Shown: positions 34,669 through 43,752, numbered from the stretch's first letter. The stretch: 64,000 nucleotides of DNA from JACDCA01 sp963810305 (GCA_963810305.1 CAWEMY010000018.1:1-64000); one strand, 5' to 3'. Program-made: numbers and translations. The notes: generated from the letters alone by a model not told the origin.

Positions 34669-35543
34669 CCTGCCTTCGGCCCTCCTCCCATCGCCAGCCA
34701 CACGCTGACGAGGATCAACGCGGAACCGATGGCCGCGCGCGCATTCATGGTTTCGTCGAGGATCCATGCGCCGAGCAGGACGGCGATCGGCGGTTCGACC
34801 AGGCCCATGATCAGCAGGTTCACGGCCCCAACCCGCGCCAGCAGCCAGTAATTCAGCCAGGCAGCGATCACCGATCCAAACAGCGCGAGATACGTGGCCG
34901 AGACGAGGGCCGTGGACGTCCAGCGGATCTCGGTCGGATTTCCCTCGACGACCCAGGCATACAGCATCAGCGGAACGAACGCGGACAGCATCTGGCCGGT
35001 CGTAATTGCGCTCGGATGGATGTCTTTCGCAGAACGCCGGACGACGACGTAGGCGAAAGCGACGCAGACCGCCCCGAGCGTGACGGTGACGCTGCCGGTG
35101 AAAGCGCGTCCGCCAAAGTGCAGCTGGTCCCAGAAGATCACCGTGATGCCGGCGACTCCGAGCGCGAGGCCGCCGAGCTTTCGCAGCGTCATCTTCTCGT
35201 CCGGCAGCAGGAAGTGCGCGAAGACGAGCGCGAACGCCGGCGTAATGGACTGAAGGACGGCGGTCAGGCCGGACGAAATGAATCTCGTGCCCCAGTAGAG
35301 GAGCGCGTAATTGAATCCGAGAAGGATGACACCGGTGCCGGCGATGACCCCCCACTGGCGCCGGTGCTTCGGCAGCGGCGTTCGCATCGCCAGCGTGAGC
35401 GGCACCATCACGAGGAGCGCGATCATCAGGCGCATGGCCGCGAAGGAAACGGGCGGCACGTCGCGGACGCCGAGCTTCAGAAACAGCCAGACCGTGCTCC
35501 AGATCAGGCAGGTCAGGATCCAGACGAAGACGACGAGGTTCAC
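34653..35543 (-). CDS. EamA-family (DMT superfamily) transporter
   Basis: A 296-residue inner-membrane protein with ten predicted helices in two EamA repeats: FVWILTCLIWSTVWLFLKLG, RLMIALLVMVPLTLAMRTPL, VIAGTGVILLGFNYALLYWG, AVLQSITPAFALVFAHFLL, and in the second half LFGSVIAAWLNYWLLARVGA and LIMGLVEPPIAVLLGAWILD. The family exports amino acids or other metabolites; specificity is unknown. Its ATG overlaps the stop of the SnoaL-like gene by four bases (ATGA), so the pair is one transcription unit. The last residues are encoded by the palindromic repeat. Confidence 0.85.
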   Translation of the reverse strand: MNLVVFVWILTCLIWSTVWLFLKLGVRDVPPVSFAAMRLMIALLVMVPLTLAMRTPLPKHRRQWGVIAGTGVILLGFNYALLYWGTRFISSGLTAVLQSITPAFALVFAHFLLPDEKMTLRKLGGLALGVAGITVIFWDQLHFGGRAFTGSVTVTLGAVCVAFAYVVVRRSAKDIHPSAITTGQMLSAFVPLMLYAWVVEGNPTEIRWTSTALVSATYLALFGSVIAAWLNYWLLARVGAVNLLIMGLVEPPIAVLLGAWILDETMNARAAIGSALILVSVWLAMGGGPKAGRQAG

Positions 35544-35989
35544 TCGTTAGGGCTTTGATCCGGCGACAGACGATCGCGCTCAGCCGGGAAGTAGTAGACA
35601 CGCACAATTCGGCCGTCTTTCAGCTCATAGACCGAGATCCCCGTCTGCGACACGGCGGCCCCGGCGCGGTTCGTCCAGTTCGCGCGCTCCTGGGCGCTGA
35701 CTCGCGATCCCGCCGTCTTCAGCCAGACGAGGTCCGATTTACAGGATGGGCACTGCTGGAAGTATCTGGTCATGCTCGCGCGCAGGGCGTCCTTCCCTTC
35801 GGTCTCGACGGTCACCTTCGCGCCATCCACGCTCAACCACTGGATCCCGTCAGCGGCGAGGCCGAGCATCCCGTCGATGTTTCGAGTATTGAAGGCCTCC
35901 ACGAAGTCGCGCACCAGTTTCTCGGACGCCTCAGGCGCCATGCCCTGAAGCGAGACTGCCATGGCGAGCGCCACAATCGTCGTCAGCAT
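35540..35989 (-). CDS. SnoaL/NTF2-like exported protein
   Basis: A 149-residue protein with a short N-terminal hydrophobic stretch (LTTIVALAMAVSLQGMAPEA), possibly a signal peptide. The rest is a cone-shaped SnoaL/NTF2-like fold: EKLVRDFVEAFNTRNIDGML, GIQWLSVDGAKVTVETEGKD, ALRASMTRYFQQCPSCKSDL and GISVYELKDGRIVRVYYFPA. Ligand or reaction cannot be told. First gene of a two-gene unit with EamA. It is divergent from the S9 peptidase with only 23 bases between start codons, so promoters must overlap the genes or lie within one of them. Confidence 0.7.
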   Translation of the reverse strand: MLTTIVALAMAVSLQGMAPEASEKLVRDFVEAFNTRNIDGMLGLAADGIQWLSVDGAKVTVETEGKDALRASMTRYFQQCPSCKSDLVWLKTAGSRVSAQERANWTNRAGAAVSQTGISVYELKDGRIVRVYYFPAERDRLSPDQSPNE

Positions 35990-36012
35990 GTCCTCATGCT
36001 ACATTGCGGCGC

Positions 36013-38211
36013 ATGCAGAGATTCCTTTTTGCCGTCTCTTTCGCGGTTCTTACCGCGGCGTTGCCGACCATCGCGCAGCAGCGGCCCATCACGGCCGAGG
36101 ACTACGCGCGCGCCGAGCGGTTCATGAGCTACAACACGACGCCGCTGGTGCTCCGGTCAGGGGTGCGGCCCAACTGGCTGGACGATGGACGGTTCTGGTA
36201 CCGGATCACGACGGAGAAAGGGAGTGAGGCCTTTCTCGTGGATGCGGTGAAACGCACCAAGGCCGCGTGCGATCTGCCGCAGTGCAGCGGCGGACGGGGC
36301 GCCGATCCGGAGGGGCAGCCTGCGGCAACGGGTCGGGGACGCGGCGGCGCGGGGCAGCGCAACGACATTCCCTCGCCGGACGGCAAACGCACCGCATTCG
36401 TGCGCGAGCACAATCTGTGGGTGCGCGACATTGCCAGCGGCAAGGAGACGCAGCTCACGACCGACGGCGTCAAGGACTTCGGCTACGCGACCAACAACGC
36501 TGGCTGGACGAAGAGCGACCGGCCGATCCTGCTGTGGTCGCCGGATTCAAAGCGGATTGCGACCTTTCAACACGATGCCCGGAAAGTCGGCGAGATGTAT
36601 CTCGTCGACACGCGCGTCGGCCACCCGGTGCTGCAGGCGTGGAAATATCCGATGCCGGGAGACGAGCACATTTTCATGCTCCACCGCGTGGTGATCGATG
36701 TCGAGGCGCCGCGCGTGACCCGATTCGCCATGCCTCCCGATGCCCATCGCGGCACGCTTTGCGATCACATCGTCTGTCGCGGCGGCGACTGGTCCGACGT
36801 CCACTGGAGCCCTGACAGCGCGAAGGTGGCGTTCGTGTCGACCTCGCGTGACCACAAACAGGTGCAGCTGCGGATTGCGGAGGCGTCCACCGGGACCGTC
36901 CGTGACGTGCTCGAGGAGAAGGTCGAGACCTTCTTCGAGTCCGGCAATGGACGCATCAACTGGCGTGTGCTTTTCCCGTCGAACGAAGTGATCTGGTTTT
37001 CAGAACGGGACAATTGGGGCCAGCTCTATCTGTACGACTTGGCAACCGGCAAACTGAAGAATCGGATCACGACCGGAGAAGGCAACGTCACCCAACTGCT
37101 TCGGATCGATGAAAAGGCGCGGACGCTGATCTTTCAAGCTGTTGGAAAAGAGAAAGGACGCGACCCGTACTTCACCCACCTGTATCGCATCGCGATGGAC
37201 GGGACGAAGCAGGTACTGCTGACGCCTGAGGACGCGAACCACGAGATCGCGCTGCACGACTCCGGGCAATATTTCGTCGATAACCACTCGAAGCCGGACG
37301 TCCCGTCGGTCGCCGTCCTCCGCGACCTCGACGGCAACCTGGTTCTGCCGCTGGAGACAGCGGACATCGGAAAGCTCAGCGCGACCGGCTGGAAGCCACC
37401 CGTGCCAATCACCGTGAAAGCACGTGACGGCCAGACGGATCTCTACGGGTTGATGTATCAGCCGACCAATCTCGATCGTTCGCGCAAGTACCCGATCATC
37501 AACCGAATCTACCCGGGGCCTCAGACTGGCAGCGTTGGCAGCCGCAGCTTTTCGCCGGCGCGGTCCGATTCACAGGCGCTCGCGGAGCTCGGCTTCATCG
37601 TGGTCGAGATCGACGGCATGGGCACCCCGTGGCGATCCAAGAAATTCCACGAGTTCTACTACGGCAACATGGCTGACAACACCATCCCCGACCAGGTGAC
37701 AGGCATGAAACAGCTTGCCGAGCGGCATCCCTGGATCGATCTGACCCGCGTCGGGGTGTGGGGCCACTCCGGCGGCGGCTATGCGACCGCGTCGGCGATG
37801 TTCATGTTCCCGGATTTCTTCAAGGTCGGGATTTCAGAATCCGGCAACCACGATAACCGGGTGTACGAGGACGACTGGGCGGAAAAGTGGACCGGCCTGC
37901 TGAAGAAGAATCCCGACGGTACGACGACCTACGACAGCCAGGCGACCCAGACGCTGGCGAAGAACCTGAAGGGCAAGCTGCTGCTGGCGCACGGCACCAT
38001 GGACAGCAACGTCCCGCCCAACAACACCCTTCTCGTCGTCGAGGCGTTGATCAAGGCCAACAAGGATTTCGACCTGTTGATGATCCCCAACGCCGGGCAT
38101 GGATACGGTGCCGCGGGCAACTACATGACGCGCCGCCGCTGGGACTATTTCGTCCGCCACCTCCTCGGCGTCGAACCGCCGAAGGAATACACCATGCGCT
38201 CGGGTTCGTAG
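36013..38211 (+). CDS. Exported S9 (prolyl oligopeptidase/DPP-IV-like) serine peptidase
   Basis: A 732-residue exported peptidase (start ATG 36013; signal RFLFAVSFAVLTAALPTIAQ). The N-terminal propeller matches the DPP-IV family (LWVRDIASGKETQLTTDGVK, LLWSPDSKRIATFQHDARKV, DVHWSPDSAKVAFVSTSRDH). A glycine-rich insert (GQPAATGRGRGGAGQR) at about residues 98-115 breaks one blade. The C-terminal alpha/beta-hydrolase domain has the triad Ser586 in GHSGGGYA, Asp664 in HGTMDSNVP and His696 in PNAGHGYG. It removes dipeptides or cleaves short peptides in the periplasm. It ends just before a palindromic repeat. Confidence 0.9.
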   Translation: MQRFLFAVSFAVLTAALPTIAQQRPITAEDYARAERFMSYNTTPLVLRSGVRPNWLDDGRFWYRITTEKGSEAFLVDAVKRTKAACDLPQCSGGRGADPEGQPAATGRGRGGAGQRNDIPSPDGKRTAFVREHNLWVRDIASGKETQLTTDGVKDFGYATNNAGWTKSDRPILLWSPDSKRIATFQHDARKVGEMYLVDTRVGHPVLQAWKYPMPGDEHIFMLHRVVIDVEAPRVTRFAMPPDAHRGTLCDHIVCRGGDWSDVHWSPDSAKVAFVSTSRDHKQVQLRIAEASTGTVRDVLEEKVETFFESGNGRINWRVLFPSNEVIWFSERDNWGQLYLYDLATGKLKNRITTGEGNVTQLLRIDEKARTLIFQAVGKEKGRDPYFTHLYRIAMDGTKQVLLTPEDANHEIALHDSGQYFVDNHSKPDVPSVAVLRDLDGNLVLPLETADIGKLSATGWKPPVPITVKARDGQTDLYGLMYQPTNLDRSRKYPIINRIYPGPQTGSVGSRSFSPARSDSQALAELGFIVVEIDGMGTPWRSKKFHEFYYGNMADNTIPDQVTGMKQLAERHPWIDLTRVGVWGHSGGGYATASAMFMFPDFFKVGISESGNHDNRVYEDDWAEKWTGLLKKNPDGTTTYDSQATQTLAKNLKGKLLLAHGTMDSNVPPNNTLLVVEALIKANKDFDLLMIPNAGHGYGAAGNYMTRRRWDYFVRHLLGVEPPKEYTMRSGS

Positions 38212-38288
38212 AGGCCGGCATTGGGTAGAGGCCGGCATTGGGTAGAGGCCGGCTTGCCTGGCCTGAGCCTGTCGAAGGCAGCCGGCCT
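38212..38288. repeat. Palindromic repeat (GTAGAGGCCGGC) between convergent genes
   Basis: Three copies of TAGAGGCCGGC(A/T)T separated by TGGG, then GGCCTGAGCCTGTCGAAGGC and AGCCGGCCTG. The outer GGCCGGC/GCCGGCC words can pair as a hairpin between the convergent S9 peptidase and the sigma-associated gene. It is related to the element at 34610-34668. Confidence 0.7.
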
Positions 38289-38289
38289 G

Positions 38290-38517
38290 TCACCGCGAAA
38301 ATACGACCGCCATTCTCGCCAGCTGCGTAAGGTAGGCGACGCTGAGCAGGGCGACCGCCGCGTCGAGCGCGCGCCGCTTGAGATCCGCACGCTCACTGCG
38401 CGTCCGGAGTTGCTGATGGCAGCGCGCCCGTAGCTGGGTCGCACGTCGCTCATCCGACCGCATCACCGGCAACTCAGCGAGTGCGCGGAGCACCGCGTCA
38501 TCGCGGACCACCTTCAT
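38290..38517 (-). CDS. Small membrane protein coupled to ECF sigma (possible anti-sigma factor)
   Basis: A 75-residue protein whose ATG overlaps the sigma gene's stop (ATGA), so the two are translationally coupled. The N-terminal 50 residues are polar and helical (VVRDDAVLRALAELPVMRSD, ERRATQLRARCHQQL). One membrane helix follows (AAVALLSVAYLTQLARMAVV). Size, topology and position fit a small anti-sigma factor or accessory of the ECF system. No zinc-finger HxxxCxxC is present. The anti-sigma role is inferred from position only. Confidence 0.6.
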   Translation of the reverse strand: MKVVRDDAVLRALAELPVMRSDERRATQLRARCHQQLRTRSERADLKRRALDAAVALLSVAYLTQLARMAVVFSR

Positions 38518-39104
38518 GACGCCACCTCCTTCAGGATGGAAACCTGGCGGGCCCTCGCTTCGTCGAGTCGGGCCGCCAGGAGCGCGCGGGCACGACTGAG
38601 GCGCTGCCGCATCGTCTCCGGCGTCACACCGCACACGTCCGCCGCTTCGGACGGCGTCATGCCCTCCCCGCCTACCAGCAGTAACACCTCTCTCGACACA
38701 GCCGGCAGTGAGGCCAGAGCGGCTTCCAGGTGTCGCCCGAGTTCCGATCCGGCAGCGGCTTCGAATGGAGACGGAGGCGATGGAGCGACCGGCCACAGGC
38801 CGATACCCGCGCTGGATTCCTCCAGAGAACGACTGCGGCAATAGCTGATGTAGAGATTGCGTGCGACCGTGAAAAGCCACGGGGCGAGTCGCGTATCCGG
38901 ATCGAGGCGGTTTGCGTGCTGCACGAGGCGCAGCCAGGTCTCTTCGAGCAGATCCTCGGCAACATCGCGGTTTCGGGCCAACCGCGCCAGAAACCCGAAC
39001 AGCCGTCCATTCAACGCGGCGTGGACCTCGTCGAACGCGGCGGTATCGCCAACGCGCAGCCGCGCGATCAGATCGAGCTCAGACCGGCGATCCACAAGAA
39101 CCAT
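38514..39104 (-). CDS. ECF-type RNA polymerase sigma factor
   Basis: A complete 196-residue ECF sigma factor. Region 2: LIARLRVGDTAAFDEVHAAL, RNRDVAEDLLEETWLRLVQH and PWLFTVARNLYISYCRS. A variable linker follows (SSAGIGLWPVAPSPPSPF). Region 4: ALASLPAVSREVLLLVGGEG, MTPSEAADVCGVTPETMRQR, LSRARALLAARLDEAR. Next comes a coupled small membrane protein, a likely regulator. Unlike the broken ECF at 321-945, this gene is intact. A divergent membrane-protein gene at 39190 could be part of its regulon. Confidence 0.88.
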   Translation of the reverse strand: MVLVDRRSELDLIARLRVGDTAAFDEVHAALNGRLFGFLARLARNRDVAEDLLEETWLRLVQHANRLDPDTRLAPWLFTVARNLYISYCRSRSLEESSAGIGLWPVAPSPPSPFEAAAGSELGRHLEAALASLPAVSREVLLLVGGEGMTPSEAADVCGVTPETMRQRLSRARALLAARLDEARARQVSILKEVAS

Positions 39105-39189
39105 AACGCGTCAGCGGGCCGAACGTGACACGTCACGCCGGCAGGGATGGAGCGTTATATCAGGTCAGGATCATCGAAGGGAGATAAGG

Positions 39190-39543
39190 GTGGATTTTCC
39201 TGGAATCTTGAGAAACGCGAGCATCGTCGCTTTGATGTGCATGCTCGTGCCGGTAGCAACGCTTGGTATGGCGATTCTCTACGCCTGGCGTCCCGAGGAA
39301 CGCCGCCTTGCCCTGATGCGCCCGCTGTCACTCGCATCGATCTTTGCCGCCCTCTGCGCATTCACAGTCGGCGTGGTCACTATTTTTCACGGGATCGCGG
39401 CAACCCAAACACTGTCGCCGGAAAGCTGGCGACTGGTCGCCCTGGGCACGTCCGAGACATTCGTGCCGCTGTTCGTTGCCTTCGGCTGTCTCACCGTAGC
39501 GTGGCTGGTCGTGGCCCTCGGGATGCGACGGGCTGCTGTTTGA
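39190..39543 (+). CDS. Three-helix membrane protein of unknown function
   Basis: A 117-residue frame from a GTG at 39190 with GGGAGATAAGG just upstream. It reads DFPGILRNASIVALMCMLVP, ATLGMAILYAWRPEERRLAL, LASIFAALCAFTVGVVTIFH and LFVAFGCLTVAWLVVALGMR: three or four hydrophobic helices. The opening region loosely recalls MotA/TolQ-type small subunits, but I would not name it. It is divergent from the ECF sigma operon, so co-regulation is possible. Its 3' end overlaps the convergent MBL-fold gene by 53 bases. Confidence 0.58.
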   Translation: MDFPGILRNASIVALMCMLVPVATLGMAILYAWRPEERRLALMRPLSLASIFAALCAFTVGVVTIFHGIAATQTLSPESWRLVALGTSETFVPLFVAFGCLTVAWLVVALGMRRAAV

Positions 39544-40591
39544 GGGCTCGATATGCGGAGGTGACCGCCGGCCCGGTCACATAGTTGGCAAACAGGAAGC
39601 GTTTCAGTTGCGAGTCACCCGCGAACTTGTCACGGAAGTCATCCAGGTTCACGCTCTTTCGCGACTCCTGGATGGTTTCTCCCCTGCCGATCGCCGCCTT
39701 GACGCGTTCGGTGACCGCGGCAAAGAGCTCCGCCATCTGCTCGACATAGGTGGTATCGCGCATCACCGGACCATGCCCCGGCACGATGATCTTCGGCTTC
39801 AGTTCGAGCAGCTTCCGAAGAGTCGCCGTCCACTCCGTCACGTGCGACTGATCGCCGCCGACCAGAGGGACCGGAAACACCACGAGGTCCCCCGTCACCA
39901 CAATGCCCTCGGCCGGGAGGTGGACGACGATGTCTCCCGCCGTGTGTCCGCGGCCGATCGGCATGATCTCGATCGTTCTGGCGCCCCGCTTCAGTGTCAG
40001 TGGATCCTTCACGGTGATCGTTGGCAGGATGACGTCGAACGTCGGCGCGTCTCCGAGATACGACTCGATCATCCGCAAGTCGCTGCTGTAGCCCGCCTGC
40101 TCGTCGTCTGTGATCGAGGCGCCGGCAAGATTCTTCTTTTGCGCCAGCGCGTCACGGAGGGCACCGGCAAAGCCGGGCAGGTTCTGGATTTGCGCCTTCC
40201 GCGCCGCGGCACCGCGGCCCGGCAGGTATTCACGGGTTGCCTCGTGGGCAACGAACTGCACACCGGGATACGCGTCGCGATACGCCTGGTTGCCAAGCAC
40301 GTGATCGTCATGCCAGTGCGTGTTTACGACGTATTTCACCGGTTTCGCCGAAATCTTCCTCAGCGCCGCAATCACCTGCCGTGTCGAGGTCGCGCCAAAA
40401 TTCGTATCGACGACAACGATCCCGTCGTCATCGACGATGAACACGTTATTGGCGTCAACCCCGAGACCGACCGGCTCCCGTCGAATCGACGCATAGACGC
40501 CGTCCGCGAGTTTCTGAATTTCGAACCGCTCCGGCTCCTGGACGGCCGGAATAATGAGCGTCGTAACCAACAATGCGACCAGCGGCAGCAT
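39491..40591 (-). CDS. Exported metallo-beta-lactamase-fold hydrolase
   Basis: A 366-residue exported MBL-fold enzyme (signal peptide LPLVALLVTTLIIPAVQ). The di-zinc motif is NTHWHDDHVLGN (His92, His94, Asp96, His97). Further ligands lie in IGRGHTAGDIVVHLP and the later His in PGHGPVMRDTTY. ADGVYASIRREP and NVFIVDDDGIVVVDTNFGAT are typical of the SoxH/quinoprotein-relay-like and glyoxalase-II-like branch, rather than of antibiotic-degrading beta-lactamases. Substrate unknown. The C-terminal 17 residues are encoded opposite the end of the neighbouring membrane-protein gene. Confidence 0.82.
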   Translation of the reverse strand: MLPLVALLVTTLIIPAVQEPERFEIQKLADGVYASIRREPVGLGVDANNVFIVDDDGIVVVDTNFGATSTRQVIAALRKISAKPVKYVVNTHWHDDHVLGNQAYRDAYPGVQFVAHEATREYLPGRGAAARKAQIQNLPGFAGALRDALAQKKNLAGASITDDEQAGYSSDLRMIESYLGDAPTFDVILPTITVKDPLTLKRGARTIEIMPIGRGHTAGDIVVHLPAEGIVVTGDLVVFPVPLVGGDQSHVTEWTATLRKLLELKPKIIVPGHGPVMRDTTYVEQMAELFAAVTERVKAAIGRGETIQESRKSVNLDDFRDKFAGDSQLKRFLFANYVTGPAVTSAYRALKQQPVASRGPRPATLR

Positions 40592-40719
40592 CCGCGCAGC
40601 TTACCTGACGCGCACACCGCCATACCCGCTGAGATGCCGGCGGCGCATCCTTAGTGATGAATCAACCTGACGACGTGACCGGCGACGTTTCGTATTGCAT
40701 TCCAATAGGACTGGGTTAC

Positions 40720-40734
40720 TATGGCTATCCCATA
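40720..40734. promoter_or_regulatory. Inverted repeat at the PadR start codon (candidate operator/promoter)
   Basis: TATGG-CTATC-CCATA is a 5 bp inverted repeat whose last base is the A of the PadR ATG. Upstream, TTGCAT and TACTAT separated by 16 bases (40706-40722) could be the -35 and -10 boxes, placing the inverted repeat over the -10. The geometry (five-base spacer, abutting the start) matches the operator candidate of the other PadR gene. Confidence 0.4.
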
Positions 40735-41084
40735 TGAAGGACGCCAACCCGAAGACTGATGTCTGGCAGGGCACGCTTGCGCTGATGGTGCTCAAGACGC
40801 TGGACGCGATGGGCCCGCTCCACGGCTACGGCATCGCCCGGCGGATCGAACAGGTCAGCGGCAAGCTGCTCACCGTCAATTACGGCACGATCTACCCCGC
40901 GCTGCTGAAGCTCGAGCAGGAAGGCTATATCGCCTCCGAGTGGGGCCTCTCTGACAACAATCGCCGCGCCAAGTTCTACCGCCTCACGCGCGCCGGTCGT
41001 GGCCAGCTGCTGAAAGAAGCGCGCGAGTGGGACCGCACCACCGAAATCATTGCGCGGTTCTTCGAGAAAGGGACGGCATCGTGA
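40734..41084 (+). CDS. PadR-family transcriptional regulator
   Basis: A 116-residue winged-helix regulator. Start ATG 40734 is preferred over in-frame codons upstream because the family sequence begins about here. Motifs: TDVWQGTLALMVLKTLDAMG, PLHGYGIARRIEQVSGKLL, VNYGTIYPALLKLEQEGYIA, SEWGLSDNNRRAKFYRLTRA. It is intact, unlike the PadR at 25287. Its stop overlaps the permease start (TGATG), so regulator and permease are one operon. Likely autorepressor responding to an unknown small molecule. Confidence 0.9.
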   Translation: MKDANPKTDVWQGTLALMVLKTLDAMGPLHGYGIARRIEQVSGKLLTVNYGTIYPALLKLEQEGYIASEWGLSDNNRRAKFYRLTRAGRGQLLKEAREWDRTTEIIARFFEKGTAS

Positions 41085-43720
41085 TGCGCCGCATGCGCGC
41101 GTGGGTTCTTCGATTCGGCGGCCTGCTGAGGGGATCACGCCGGCAGGTGGAGTTCGACGATGAGCTGCAGGCGCATCTGGCGATGCACATCGACGACAAC
41201 ATCCGCGCCGGGATGACCCCGGAACAAGCGCGTCGTGACGCGCTCATCGCGCTTGGCGGGATGGAATCTGTTCGCGAGTCGTATCGCGACCGGCTCGGCG
41301 TACCGACCCTGTCATCGATCGGCCAGGACCTGCGATTTGCGACACGCGTCCTGAGGCGGTCTCCTGGCGTGAGCATCTTCGCGATTCTCGCGATCGCCCT
41401 CGGCATCGGTATCAATGCGACGGTCTTCAGTCTCGCGAACGCCGTCCTCTTGAAACCGCTGCCGGTAGAAGACGCCGACCGCCTGATGTTTGTCGGTACC
41501 GTCAGTACAACCCGTCCTGGTGATTTCGACGGCATGTCGTGGGCCGACTTCAACGACCTGAAGGTGCGCGTCCGTTCGATGGCATCGCTGGCCGCGTCGT
41601 CCTCGCCGGCAGCGGATCTGAACGATGAGATGGGATTTGCCGAACCACTTCACGGCTCGGCGGTCACCGTCAATATCTTCGAAGTCATGGGGATCAAGCC
41701 AGTGATCGGCCGCGAGTTCTCTGAAGCGGACGGCCAGCCGGGAGCCGCGCCAGTGGCGCTGCTGTCGGAGCGCGCCTGGAGGGCGCGCTACGGCTCCGAT
41801 CCGGGGATCGTGGGGCGCTCGGTCAGGGTGAATGCGACGCCGACGACGATCGTCGGGGTCATGGCCACCGCGCCGCTGATCCAGGAAGGCAACACCGGAC
41901 TCTGGCTCCCCCTCGGGGCGGAAGATCGGACAAACGATCGCGGCCGGCGCCGGCTGTCTGTCTATGGCCGTCTGGCGCCTGGCTTTGCCGCTGGCGGTGC
42001 TGACGCCGAAGTCGCCGCGCACAGCGCCGCCCTGGCGCGTGAGTACCCGAAAACGAATCGCGATGTGGTGTTCGTCGCGCGCGACTTTCGCGCATTCTCA
42101 CTTCCTGAAAGAGTTCAGCTTCTCTTCCTGGTCATGCTTGGAGCGGTCGGCTTCGTGCTGCTGGTGGCGTGCGCCAATGTCGCCAACCTGCTCCTGGCGA
42201 GAGCTGCAGGTCGGACACGTGAGATCGCAATACGCTCCGCGATCGGTGCAAGCCGGTGGCGCGTCATCCGTCAGCTCCTGGTGGAAAGCCTCCTGCTGTC
42301 GAGCGTCGGCGGCGTCCTCGGTCTCGCTCTCGCTGTCTGGGGCGTCCGAGTCTTCGACGCGGCGCTCGTCGACAGCGACCGGCCGCTGTGGCTCAACTTC
42401 TCGGTCGACTTCACCGTTGTTGCCTATCTCGCGGCAATCACCATCGGCACTGGAGTTGTTTTCGGGCTCGCTCCCGCCTGGCGGCTTTCGAAGCTGGACA
42501 CCAGCGCGACGCTGAAGGACGGCTCGGCCGGTGGAGGGCGCCGCCGGATTCGCGTTGTGATGTCGACGCTGGTGATTGCGGAGATGACGCTCGCAGTCGT
42601 GCTGCTCGCAGGCGCGGGCGTGATGATCCGCAGCTTTCTCAATGTCTACAGAACGCCGGTCGGTTTCGACAGACAGAACCTGCTGACGATGCGCCTCAAT
42701 ACCGCGAGGTACTACGGCGAGGCGGAGTCCCGGAAAGCACTGCTCGGCAAGGTCGTGGAAGGTATCGGCGCAATACCCGGGGTCAAGGCTGTCGCAGTGA
42801 CGACGGGAATGCCGGCTGGCGGATCGATTACCGAATTGACAGTGCAGCTCGGCGGGAAACCGTCGCCGGACCTGCCGGTCGCCGCCGTCGTCGGAGTCAT
42901 CGGCGATTACGCCGACGCGATCGGGGCGCCGCTGCGGGCCGGCCGATCGTTGCAACCGGCCGAGTGGCGTAGCCCCCTGCCGACCGCGGCCGTCGTCAAC
43001 GAATCATTCGCCAGCCGCGCATGGCCGAATGAGAGTGCCCTCGAAAAGCAATTTCGATTCGTGCGAGGTGGTAAGCCGCAGCCATGGCTGACGGTCGTCG
43101 GCGTCGTCGGCGATTTTGCGCAACGCGAGCGCACGATACACCGGCCGCTCGCCTATGTTCCGTACGTGTTGCTGTCAGGAACAGACGTCGCCGTGGTGAT
43201 GCGCACGGCGGTGCCGCCGAGCACCCTGGTCGATCCGGTGCGCCGGGCGATGCGAACGCTCGATCCCGATCTGCCGGTCATCGAACTGGATACGTTCGAG
43301 CATCGGTTTGCGATCGACCACTGGCCGGCGCGGGTGTTCGGCTCGATGTTCACGATTTTTGGCGCGATCGCCCTGCTCCTCGCAGCGATCGGCCTGTATG
43401 GAGTGACGTCGTACTCCGTCACCCAGCGTTCCCACGAGATCGGTGTGCGGATGGCACTCGGCGCATCCGGACGAAGGATCCTGTCAGAGATGGTTGGCGG
43501 CGCCCTGCGCCAAGTGCTGATCGGCCTGGTGCTCGGCCTTGCCGGCGCGGCCGTTCTGACGCAGCTCCTCGAAGCTCAACTCGTCGACGTCCCGCCGCAC
43601 GATCCGCTTACGTTCGTCGGCGTCACGGTGATTCTGGTGAGCATCGGCTTGATGGGTTGCCTGATCCCCGCTCGCCGCGCTTTGCGCGTCAATCCTTCAA
43701 ATGCGCTCCGACATGAGTAG
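41084..43720 (+). CDS. ADOP-type FtsX/MacB-like permease
   Basis: An 878-residue permease starting at the ATG that overlaps the PadR stop. The N-terminal soluble segment is RQVEFDDELQAHLAMHIDDN and GMTPEQARRDALIALGGMES. The first helix is VSIFAILAIALGIGINATVF, and a MacB-like periplasmic domain follows. The first FtsX core is FVLLVACANVANLLLARAAG, then REIAIRSAIGASRWRVIRQL. A second unit ends with ALLLAAIGLYGVTSYSVTQR and SHEIGVRMALGASGRRILSE. No ATPase gene is near. The N-terminal 'E.DDELQ.Hl' segment is typical for PadR-linked ADOP proteins. Substrate unknown. Confidence 0.9.
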   Translation: MRRMRAWVLRFGGLLRGSRRQVEFDDELQAHLAMHIDDNIRAGMTPEQARRDALIALGGMESVRESYRDRLGVPTLSSIGQDLRFATRVLRRSPGVSIFAILAIALGIGINATVFSLANAVLLKPLPVEDADRLMFVGTVSTTRPGDFDGMSWADFNDLKVRVRSMASLAASSSPAADLNDEMGFAEPLHGSAVTVNIFEVMGIKPVIGREFSEADGQPGAAPVALLSERAWRARYGSDPGIVGRSVRVNATPTTIVGVMATAPLIQEGNTGLWLPLGAEDRTNDRGRRRLSVYGRLAPGFAAGGADAEVAAHSAALAREYPKTNRDVVFVARDFRAFSLPERVQLLFLVMLGAVGFVLLVACANVANLLLARAAGRTREIAIRSAIGASRWRVIRQLLVESLLLSSVGGVLGLALAVWGVRVFDAALVDSDRPLWLNFSVDFTVVAYLAAITIGTGVVFGLAPAWRLSKLDTSATLKDGSAGGGRRRIRVVMSTLVIAEMTLAVVLLAGAGVMIRSFLNVYRTPVGFDRQNLLTMRLNTARYYGEAESRKALLGKVVEGIGAIPGVKAVAVTTGMPAGGSITELTVQLGGKPSPDLPVAAVVGVIGDYADAIGAPLRAGRSLQPAEWRSPLPTAAVVNESFASRAWPNESALEKQFRFVRGGKPQPWLTVVGVVGDFAQRERTIHRPLAYVPYVLLSGTDVAVVMRTAVPPSTLVDPVRRAMRTLDPDLPVIELDTFEHRFAIDHWPARVFGSMFTIFGAIALLLAAIGLYGVTSYSVTQRSHEIGVRMALGASGRRILSEMVGGALRQVLIGLVLGLAGAAVLTQLLEAQLVDVPPHDPLTFVGVTVILVSIGLMGCLIPARRALRVNPSNALRHE

Positions 43721-43752
43721 ATACTTCGCGTGCATCCGTGCGCTCGCTGGTC

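Noticed and set aside
39491..40591. MBL-fold protein as an antibiotic beta-lactamase
   Set aside because: Its motifs fit the broad SoxH/glyoxalase-like exported MBL group; nothing indicates beta-lactam specificity.
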